A stretch of DNA of 64,000 nucleotides from positions 5,642,001-5,706,000 of the forward strand of contig NZ_CP039371.1 of NCBI RefSeq assembly GCF_005080685.1, read 5' to 3'. The stretch's first letter is position 1. Every line of letters starts with the position of its first letter. The DNA is from Pseudomonas putida (lineage in GTDB: Bacteria; Pseudomonadota; Gammaproteobacteria; Pseudomonadales; Pseudomonadaceae). The translations under genes and the position numbers were made by a program. Shown piece by piece: positions 54,264-60,984 of the stretch. Below the pieces are notes generated by a model that was given only the letters and a program-made list of their open reading frames with translations, did not search any database and had not been told where the DNA came from.

Positions 54264-55478
54264 TCACCGTTTACCCGTGTTAGGCAGGAACACCGCGAGC
54301 AATCCGAACAACGGCAGGAACGAGCACAACCCATACACGTACTCGATCCCGCGCAGGTCGGCCAGGTACCCCAGCAGTGCTGCGCCAATGCCGCCAAAGC
54401 CGAACATCAGGCCAAAGAAAATCCCGGCGATCATACCCACGCTACCCGGCACCAGTTCCTGGGCATACACCACGATGGCCGAGAACGCCGAGGCCAGGAT
54501 GAAGCCGATCACCACGCTGAGCACGGTGGTCCAGAACAGGTCGGCATAGGGCAGTGCCAGGGTGAACGGCGCCACCCCCAGGATCGAGAACCAGATCACC
54601 GCCTTGCGCCCGATGCGGTCGCCGATCGGCCCACCGAAGAAGGTACCGGCCGCCACCGCGCCGAGGAACAGGAACAGGTGCAGCTGTGAACTGGCCACGG
54701 AAACGCCGAACTTCTCGATCAGGTAGAAAGTGAAGTAGCTGGTGAAGCTGGCCATGTAGAAGTACTTGGAGAACACCAGCAGGCCGAGCACGATCAACGC
54801 CGCAATCACCCGCCCGCGAGAGATGCCATGGGTGGCCTGCACGGCCTTGCGCGCCTTGGCCTGGTTGAGGTGCTCCTTGTACCAGCGGCGCAGCATCAGG
54901 GTCACGCCGAAGAACGCCAGGCCGACCACGCCGAACCAGGCCACGTGGGTCTGGCCGAACGGGATGACGATGGCCGCCGCCAACAGCGGGCCCATGGCCG
55001 AGCCGGTGTTGCCGCCCACCTGGAAGGTCGATTGGGCCAGGCCAAAGCGCCCACCGGAGGCCAGGCGGGCGATCCGCGAGGTTTCCGGGTGGAAGGTCGA
55101 CGAGCCGATGCCCACCAGCGCCGAGGCCAGCAGGATCATCGGGAAACTGCCGACGAACGCCAGCATCACGATCCCCACCAGGGTGCACAACGTGCCGACC
55201 GGCAGCAGGTTCGGCGTTGGCCGGCGATCGGTGAAGAAGCCCACCCACGGCTGCAGCAGCGAGGCGGTGATCTGGAAGGTCAGGGTAATCAGGCCGATCT
55301 GCGCGAAGCTCAGGTCATAGCTGGCCTTGAGCATCGGATAGATCGCCGGCAGCACCGACTGGATCAGGTCGTTGGTCAGATGCGCCAGGGCGCAGAAGGT
55401 GATGATGCGCATCACCAGCGGGTTGGCTTGGCTCGCCGTACCGTTGGTGGAAGCCGAGGAGGCGCTACTGATGGCCAT
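54264..55478 (-). CDS. MFS transporter, fosmidomycin-resistance (Fsr) type
   Basis: A 404-residue protein with 12 membrane segments, starting MAISSASSASTNGTASQ. Blocks ALAHLTNDLIQSVLPAIYPMLK, ALVGIGSSTFHPETSRIARLASGG and the LAQSTFQVGGNTGSAMGPLL region are typical of Fsr-like exporters. Drug specificity is not proven. It is divergent from the orphan FecR, with 180 bp between the starts. The ATG at 55478 is preferred over an extension to 55526. Confidence 0.85.
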   Translation of the reverse strand: MAISSASSASTNGTASQANPLVMRIITFCALAHLTNDLIQSVLPAIYPMLKASYDLSFAQIGLITLTFQITASLLQPWVGFFTDRRPTPNLLPVGTLCTLVGIVMLAFVGSFPMILLASALVGIGSSTFHPETSRIARLASGGRFGLAQSTFQVGGNTGSAMGPLLAAAIVIPFGQTHVAWFGVVGLAFFGVTLMLRRWYKEHLNQAKARKAVQATHGISRGRVIAALIVLGLLVFSKYFYMASFTSYFTFYLIEKFGVSVASSQLHLFLFLGAVAAGTFFGGPIGDRIGRKAVIWFSILGVAPFTLALPYADLFWTTVLSVVIGFILASAFSAIVVYAQELVPGSVGMIAGIFFGLMFGFGGIGAALLGYLADLRGIEYVYGLCSFLPLFGLLAVFLPNTGKR

Positions 55479-55572
55479 TGGCCTGGATCTCCGTCCGCAG
55501 GTTGGGATCCGATTATCGGGAAACAAATAGATACATAGCTACCCTTATTTGCCACCCGGCACCTACATACTT

Positions 55573-55591
55573 GTAAATGGTTCTCAATATA
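55573..55591 (+). promoter_or_regulatory. Candidate Fur box upstream of the orphan fecR
   Basis: GTAAATGGTTCTCAATATA resembles Pseudomonas Fur sites of the type AAATGATTCTCAATA, with one mismatch in the central part. It lies about 70 bp before the FecR start. Confidence 0.5.
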
Positions 55592-55658
55592 TTTAGCATC
55601 CTCAACCTGTCACCCCGTTATCGCTGGGCGAAACGCCCACCTTCAGCGAGCAGCCGCC

Positions 55659-56594
55659 ATGAGCCCTATGTCCGCCGCGCAGCCACAACCCGACCCTCAG
55701 CAGGAGGCGCTGCGCTGGTTTTCGCTTTTGCGCCAGCCGGGTTGCGACGCGCAGACGCGCCAGGCGTTCGCCGTCTGGTGCCAGGACCCGCTCAACGCTC
55801 ACGCCTACGCCGAACTCGAGGCCTGCTGGCAGCAACTGCAGCCAGCAACGCCGGCCCGCCCTCGCCCGCAACCGATCAAGGCGCGTCGCAGCCGCCTGGG
55901 CAAATGCCTGGCGCTGCTGTTCCTGCTGGTGCTCGGCGCATTGGCCTACTTGTACTGGCCATTGATGCAGCGCCTGGGCAGCGAGCTGCACACCGATGTC
56001 GGTGAACGGCGCAGCGTGCGCCTGAGCGATGGTTCCACCCTGCACCTGGACAGCGCCAGCGCCGTCAACGTCGACCTGCGCGGGCGTACCCGCCTGCTGC
56101 ACCTGGTGCAGGGCCAGGTCGACCTTGAGGTGATGCTCGATGGCCGGGCCATGGAAATCGAAATCGCCGATGCGCGGATCCAGGTGCTCGGCACCCGGCT
56201 GACGCTCGCCCGCCGGGCGGACCACAACGAGCTGACGGTATTGAGCGGCAAGGCCATGGTCATCCAGGGCGGCGACCAGCGCATGGTGTCCAGTGGTGAA
56301 CGGGTCACCTTCGACGACGCACGGATCGACGCCGTGCAAAAAGCCGATGGCACGGTCGCAACGGCCTGGCGCACCGGTTATCTGCACGCCAAGGACATGC
56401 CCCTGGCCGAGGCCCTGGAGCGCCTGGCTGCTCATCGAGGCCAGCGCCTGACGCTGTGGAATGAGCAGGCCGCTTATCGGCGTGTGACGGCAACCTTCAA
56501 CCTCGACCGCAGCGATGAAACCTTGGCCAAGCTGGCCGCCGAGCAGCAGTTGCAGTTGTACAGCGTGCTCGGCCAGTGGCTGATCGTGCGCTGA
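55659..56594 (+). CDS. Orphan FecR-type regulator
   Basis: A 311-residue protein: N-terminal cytoplasmic domain (FAVWCQDPLNAHAYAELEACWQQL), one membrane segment (about 88-108, LGKCLALLFLLVLGALAYLYW), and a periplasmic FecR domain (VGERRSVRLSDGSTLHLDSASAVNV). No sigma-factor gene lies beside it; the nearest is 4 kb upstream. It may be controlled by or act on that sigma factor, or on one elsewhere. ATG codons at 55659 and 55668 are both possible. Confidence 0.87.
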   Translation: MSPMSAAQPQPDPQQEALRWFSLLRQPGCDAQTRQAFAVWCQDPLNAHAYAELEACWQQLQPATPARPRPQPIKARRSRLGKCLALLFLLVLGALAYLYWPLMQRLGSELHTDVGERRSVRLSDGSTLHLDSASAVNVDLRGRTRLLHLVQGQVDLEVMLDGRAMEIEIADARIQVLGTRLTLARRADHNELTVLSGKAMVIQGGDQRMVSSGERVTFDDARIDAVQKADGTVATAWRTGYLHAKDMPLAEALERLAAHRGQRLTLWNEQAAYRRVTATFNLDRSDETLAKLAAEQQLQLYSVLGQWLIVR

Positions 56595-56650
56595 AGCGCC
56601 CGCTGACGGCTAAGTTTTTGAAAGCGTGCAAATTTTTTTTCAAATGAGTG

Positions 56651-56679
56651 TTGACAGCGGTACGCCGCAAGAGAATAAT
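56651..56679 (+). promoter_or_regulatory. Sigma-70 promoter of tRNA-Met
   Basis: TTGACA (56651-56656), 17 bp, then AATAAT (56674-56679), five of six matches to the -10. A GC-rich discriminator (GCGCGCC) follows, as in stringently controlled tRNA promoters. Confidence 0.75.
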
Positions 56680-56689
56680 GCGCGCCATC

Positions 56690-56766
56690 GGCTACATAGC
56701 TCAGTTGGTTAGAGCATAGCATTCATAATGCTGGGGTCCGGGGTTCAAGTCCCTGTGTAGCCACCA
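56690..56766 (+). tRNA. tRNA-Met (anticodon CAT, elongator type)
   Basis: 77 bases with encoded CCA. The acceptor stem GGCTACA pairs with TGTAGCC, the discriminator is A, and the anticodon loop TTCATAA carries CAT. The fully paired first base pair (G-C) marks it as an elongator rather than initiator tRNA. A terminator follows. Confidence 0.96.
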
Positions 56767-56774
56767 AACAAGTC

Positions 56775-56804
56775 AAAGGGCTTACCGCAAGGTAAGCCCT
56801 TTTT
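56775..56804. terminator. Terminator after tRNA-Met
   Basis: AAAGGGCTTACC and GGTAAGCCCTTT pair perfectly over 12 bp with a 4-base loop, followed by T4. It also terminates the convergent M15 peptidase gene. Confidence 0.92.
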
Positions 56805-56822
56805 CTTTGTCTGCAGAAAACA

Positions 56823-57404
56823 TTAGCTGGCAGGCATCGGTTTCACGCAGAACGACGACCCGGCACTGCCGTCCCCGCCCCAGGTCCGGTAGCCGGCGGT
56901 ATCGATATGAATGCGCCCACTGGGATAGCGCCCCAGGCCCATGTTCCAGGCCTGGCCGTGCTGCTGCCAAAAGCGGCACAGCGGATTGGGGTCGGACCAG
57001 GCAGGCAGCAGGAGATCGACGGCGAACGCTCGGGTATGGGCGCTGGCCACGGCGCCACCGGCGCAGCGGTTCAATTGCCGATCGCGGTAGGCAGACACCA
57101 CCTCGAACTGGCGCAGGATGCCTTGCTGGTCGAGGGTATGGATCAGCGCCAGGGTGGAGCGCACCGCCGCCCAGTTGCCGGCTGGCGGCACCGCGAACGG
57201 CGAAGCGTGGCATTGCTTCCAGTCGGAAGCCGAACGCAGCAGCTGGTGGATCGGCACCACCCCGTAAAGCCGGGCATCCACCAGCATCTCGCGAAAGGGC
57301 CGGGTCTGGTGGTCTCCTGCCCATTGGGCGAACATCCACAGGTCGCGTTCATCGGCCTGAGCCAACCCCGCCAAGATCATCGCCGCCAGCACCATCCTGC
57401 GCAT
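56823..57404 (-). CDS. Secreted M15-type peptidase (D-Ala-D-Ala carboxypeptidase fold)
   Basis: A 193-residue precursor with a signal peptide (MRRMVLAAMILAGLAQA). The zinc-site pattern SxH...AxD appears as SAHTRAFAVD and the second His as GRIHIDTAG. VVSAYRDRQLNRCAGG is the loop before it. M15 enzymes trim peptidoglycan peptides in the periplasm. The start at 57404 is set by the signal peptide. The family call is solid; the exact substrate is unknown. Confidence 0.85.
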   Translation of the reverse strand: MRRMVLAAMILAGLAQADERDLWMFAQWAGDHQTRPFREMLVDARLYGVVPIHQLLRSASDWKQCHASPFAVPPAGNWAAVRSTLALIHTLDQQGILRQFEVVSAYRDRQLNRCAGGAVASAHTRAFAVDLLLPAWSDPNPLCRFWQQHGQAWNMGLGRYPSGRIHIDTAGYRTWGGDGSAGSSFCVKPMPAS

Positions 57405-57468
57405 CGCCCCTCCCCTGACCAATCGGGCACGCTCGCGTCAGACACGCGGGCACTGACAAGCAGTCAAG

Positions 57469-57924
57469 TCACTCTTCGAGCAGGGTGCAAGCCATGACCA
57501 GGGCATCTTCACGGCCACCGGCGATCGGGTAGTAGTCGCGGCGACGACCGATCTCGTTGAAACCATAGCGCTCGTACAGGCGGTAGGCCGACTGGTTGCT
57601 GGCGCGCACTTCGAGGAAGCACTCGCGGCCATTGAGCTGGTAGGCGCGCGCCATCAAGTGCTCGAGCAGGCGCAGACCCAGGCCGCAGCCCTGGTTCTCG
57701 GGCTTGACGGTGATGTTGAGCAGGTGGGCCTCGTCGATGATCACGTTGATCACACCGTGGCCCACCTGTTGCTGGCCGTCGAACATCAACCAGACTTCAT
57801 ACGACTTGAGCGCGTCCTGGAAAATCCCCCGGGTCCAGGGGTGACTGAACGCGGCATATTCGATCTTAAGTACGGCATCCAGATCCGCCTCGGTCATCGG
57901 GCGGAAGCTGATCGAGTCACTCAT
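57469..57924 (-). CDS. rimI: Ribosomal-protein-alanine N-acetyltransferase
   Basis: A 151-residue GNAT enzyme acetylating the N-terminus of ribosomal protein S18. The acetyl-CoA motif is VKPENQGCGLGLRLLEHLM, with the FLEVRASNQSAYRLYERYGFNEIGRRRDYY C-terminal block in two parts. It overlaps the psi gene by 4 bp; the pairing with holD is conserved from E. coli to Pseudomonas. Confidence 0.94.
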   Translation of the reverse strand: MSDSISFRPMTEADLDAVLKIEYAAFSHPWTRGIFQDALKSYEVWLMFDGQQQVGHGVINVIIDEAHLLNITVKPENQGCGLGLRLLEHLMARAYQLNGRECFLEVRASNQSAYRLYERYGFNEIGRRRDYYPIAGGREDALVMACTLLEE

Positions 57925-58709
57925 TCAACGCTCTTCCAGCGCGCCATCAGCTGGCGCATGGCTTTCCAGACGTCCGCCTTGCGCTGCGGCTCGTCCATCA
58001 ACAGTTCAAGGCCCGGCAAGGCCCAGGCATCGCCCAGGCCGTCGACCTTGAGTTCTTGGTAGTAGGCCTCGGCCTCGACATGGGCAGCGAAGCGCAGGGC
58101 CGGCAGGCCGATCAGCCACAGGCAGGCACTGGGTGCTTCTTCCAGGCGCGCCTGGATGAAGCCCTGGACGAAATCGCGCGCCGCGTCCGGGCCCTGGTCC
58201 ATGTTGCCGCGCACCAACAGCGGCCAGCGCACCGGCTCGCCGATGATCTGCGGCGCATCGGGCAGGCCGGCGGCGCGCAGCATGTCCTTGAGCAGCAGGT
58301 AGGACGGGTCGCGGCTCTGGAAAGGCTGGCCAGTGGCGAGTTCCACCAGCAGCAGGCAACTGCCGGCGCGCAGCAGCTGCAGGGCAAAACGTGGCGGCGG
58401 GACCGGCGCCGGGCGCGGGGCGGGGGCGTCCTGCTCGGCTTCGACCACCTTGGCGACGGGCTTGGCCGTGCTGCCTGGGCGCGGCACTTCGATCTTCGGG
58501 CGTTCCACGGCACGTGCTTGCGGCGCGGCCGGTGCCTCGCTGGCGACAGCTGCCGCGGGCCGTGGCTCGAACTCGACCTCGTCCATCGGCGCCTGTGGCA
58601 GGAGCAGCTCAGGGCGCGACGGCGCAGCGAACGGCAGTTCGGCGCGCGGCAGCCAATGCACCACTTGCATGGCGGAAAGGTAGGCGCGGCGGCGGGGCTC
58701 GGTCAGCAA
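57921..58709 (-). CDS. holD: DNA polymerase III psi subunit (cryptic Pseudomonas type)
   Basis: A 262-residue protein with N-terminal RRAYLSAMQVVHWLPR, a long Pro/Ala/Glu-rich linker (about 45-105), and the C-terminal domain. It is the Pseudomonas orthologue of HolD, long mis-annotated as a TonB-like protein because of the linker; it links the clamp loader to chi and SSB. The start is uncertain: TTG at 58709 is used, but an ATG at 58746 would read MPTDFIPPDTRALLTEP if one C of the CCC after it were absent. It overlaps rimI. Confidence 0.82.
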   Translation of the reverse strand: MLTEPRRRAYLSAMQVVHWLPRAELPFAAPSRPELLLPQAPMDEVEFEPRPAAAVASEAPAAPQARAVERPKIEVPRPGSTAKPVAKVVEAEQDAPAPRPAPVPPPRFALQLLRAGSCLLLVELATGQPFQSRDPSYLLLKDMLRAAGLPDAPQIIGEPVRWPLLVRGNMDQGPDAARDFVQGFIQARLEEAPSACLWLIGLPALRFAAHVEAEAYYQELKVDGLGDAWALPGLELLMDEPQRKADVWKAMRQLMARWKSVE

Positions 58710-58805
58710 GGCTCGGGTATCCGGGGGGATGAAGTCAGTCGGGCATTCTAACGCCGTTGGGCGGCCGGCGCCTCAACAGGTCGGCAGAAAATTGTTGCCT
58801 CGCCT

Positions 58806-58895
58806 GGCCCGTTCGCGGGTAAACCCGCTCCACAGATCCCCCTCGGGATTCGAAATGGGTGGAGATCCTGGAGCGGGTTTACCCGCGAACAGGCC
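58806..58895. repeat. REPIN between holD and mksF
   Basis: GTTCGCGGGTAAACCCGCTC and GAGCGGGTTTACCCGCGAAC are perfect reverse complements at the outer ends of 58806-58895. Confidence 0.9.
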
Positions 58896-59009
58896 AGCGG
58901 ATTCCCTCACAGAAACAAGGGTTACCCCTCATTACAGACCAAGGGGTGAAATCCTCCCCCTAGGATGCAGTACAATCGCCCCCTTTTACTTGGCAACGAG
59001 TCGACGCCA

Positions 59010-60287
59010 ATGATCGAACCCAAGCGCGTCCTGCGCGCCCTAGCCGAACACTGGGCCCTCATCGAGCCGCTGTGCGAGCGTTTCGACCAGGGCACCCTGA
59101 GCCTGGTGGAACTGCGCCAGCAACTGGGCCGCCAGCAGGTGGAAAGCACCCCGCAGGACATCACCCAGCTGCTCGATGTGTGGATCCGCCTGGACATCCT
59201 CGTGCCGGTGGCCAAGAGCCCGAACCGCTTCGAGCTCAATGCCCAGATCCACGACTTCCTCGCCTACCTGCGCCGCGAACACCGCCTGGGCCTGTGCCTG
59301 GAGATCGAGGCCTACCTGCGCCACCTGGAGCGCCTGGCCGGGCATATCCAGGACGCCTTCGACAACCGCGACAGCGACGACCTGGCGCGCCAGTTGCGCC
59401 TGCTCGACATGCGCGTGCGCGACGTGCTCAAGAAGCTCGACAACGACGAGCAGGCACTGGTGGCCGTGGCCGAACGGGCCAAGACCAGCAACCGCCAGAT
59501 CCCGCTGCGCCAGCGTTATGCCGAAGTCCTGGCGACCTGGGACGAATACGTCGAGCCGATGATCCAGCTGGTCAACGCCGACGGCGCCTTCGAGCAGGGC
59601 GTGCGCAAGGTCGAGACCGTGCTGCTGAAGCTGCTCGGCGAGCAGGCACGCCTGGGCCACCTGGTCGACGACGACATGCTGCTGCGCACCCACGCGCGCA
59701 TCCTCGAGATGCAGACCAGCGCCCAGCTGACCCTGCGCCACGCCCGCGAACTGCTGCTGCCGCTGCGCGAGGAAGCGCGCCGGCACAACGCCGTGACCCG
59801 AGGCGCCGCGCTGGCCCTGTCGGTGATCCGGCGCAAGGGCATCGACGCCGTGCCGCAGGCGGCCATGCCGCTGTTCACCCGCCCGCAGAGCACCTTCCTC
59901 GGCAGCGCCAGCCAGGTCGAGGCCTACGTCTACGCCCTCGCCCGCTTCGAGCCCAAGCCTGCGCGCTTCCCCAAGGCGCACAAGACCCAGAAGGGCCCAC
60001 TGCCGAGTGCGCCACGCACGGTCAAGGAAATGCTCGAGCGCTGCGAAGACGCCCTGCCACTGCCCGACCTGATGGTCTGGCTGCTGGATCAGGAGCCCGA
60101 AGGCGCCACCGACGAATTGCTGTACTGGTTCTCGCGCCTGTCGCGCGAGAAGCGCTTCAAGCGCGAACGCCTCGAGCGCCGTGAATACAGCACCCAAGAA
60201 CACCTGGTCAGCCTGCGCTCCTTTGCCCTGACGTCCAGCCGCGAAGCGCAACCTGAAACCAACGCGAGCCCAGCCAATGCATCTTGA
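59010..60287 (+). CDS. mksF: MksF: kleisin subunit of the MksBEF condensin
   Basis: A 425-residue protein of the MukF-like superfamily that bridges the two SMC heads. It begins MIEPKRVLRALAEHWALIEPLC, has a winged-helix-like N-terminus and long helices (about 95-270). The ATG at 59010 follows a TACAAT hexamer (58971-58976) 34 bp upstream. It overlaps mksE by 11 bp. Gene order mksF-mksE-mksB is that of P. aeruginosa. Confidence 0.9.
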   Translation: MIEPKRVLRALAEHWALIEPLCERFDQGTLSLVELRQQLGRQQVESTPQDITQLLDVWIRLDILVPVAKSPNRFELNAQIHDFLAYLRREHRLGLCLEIEAYLRHLERLAGHIQDAFDNRDSDDLARQLRLLDMRVRDVLKKLDNDEQALVAVAERAKTSNRQIPLRQRYAEVLATWDEYVEPMIQLVNADGAFEQGVRKVETVLLKLLGEQARLGHLVDDDMLLRTHARILEMQTSAQLTLRHARELLLPLREEARRHNAVTRGAALALSVIRRKGIDAVPQAAMPLFTRPQSTFLGSASQVEAYVYALARFEPKPARFPKAHKTQKGPLPSAPRTVKEMLERCEDALPLPDLMVWLLDQEPEGATDELLYWFSRLSREKRFKRERLERREYSTQEHLVSLRSFALTSSREAQPETNASPANAS

Positions 60288-60984
60288 TCTTTCCGAACTG
60301 TCCCAGCTCGCGCCGATCTTCCGCGAGCTGTTCAAGGGCTTCCACGTCAGCCGCCGCGACCCCGAGATGTACGCGCAGCTGTCGAACTTCCAGGATCAGT
60401 ACCGCACCCTGTTCAAAGCCCTGGGCTTCGAGCTGGTGTGCGACACCCGCGGGTTCTATTACTTCGTCCCCGAACAGGCCGCCGCGCAGGTCAACAAGAC
60501 CGCCCAGCGCCTGTCGCTGTTCACCTTCATCCTGGTCGAGCACCTGGCAGACCAGGGCCGCGACCCGATGGCCGTGCTCGATGGTGGCAGCATCGGCCGC
60601 GACGAACTGCCCTCGCTGCTGGACAAGTACCGCGACCTGTTCCTGCAGGCCGAAGTGCAGACCGTCGACGAGCTGGAAGAAAAGATCATGCGCCGCATGA
60701 CCCAGCTCGGCTTTGCCCATGAAGAAGGCGGCATCTACCGCTTCCTGCCCCCGATGCATCGTTTCCTCGACGTGTGCCTGTCGGTGCAGCAGGACCGCGA
60801 CCTGGCCGCCAGCCTGCACAGCGACCTGCCGCTGCCGACCCCCGTGCTGGTCGAGGAAGAAAGCCCCGAAGAACTCAACCGCACCGACGACCCGCTCGAC
60901 CTCACGCCATTCGAGGGCGAGGAAAGCGAAGAGGACGCCCTGGCCCGGGCCATCCGCGAAGAGCAACAGGAGATTGACGCATGA
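60277..60984 (+). CDS. mksE: MksE: kite subunit of the MksBEF condensin
   Basis: A 235-residue acidic protein with winged-helix segments, VKEGGIYRFLPPMHRFLDV-like region (EEGGIYRFLPPMHRFLDVC) and a Glu-rich tail ending EEQQEIDA. It binds the kleisin MksF. It overlaps both neighbours (11 bp and 4 bp). Confidence 0.88.
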   Translation: MHLDLSELSQLAPIFRELFKGFHVSRRDPEMYAQLSNFQDQYRTLFKALGFELVCDTRGFYYFVPEQAAAQVNKTAQRLSLFTFILVEHLADQGRDPMAVLDGGSIGRDELPSLLDKYRDLFLQAEVQTVDELEEKIMRRMTQLGFAHEEGGIYRFLPPMHRFLDVCLSVQQDRDLAASLHSDLPLPTPVLVEEESPEELNRTDDPLDLTPFEGEESEEDALARAIREEQQEIDA

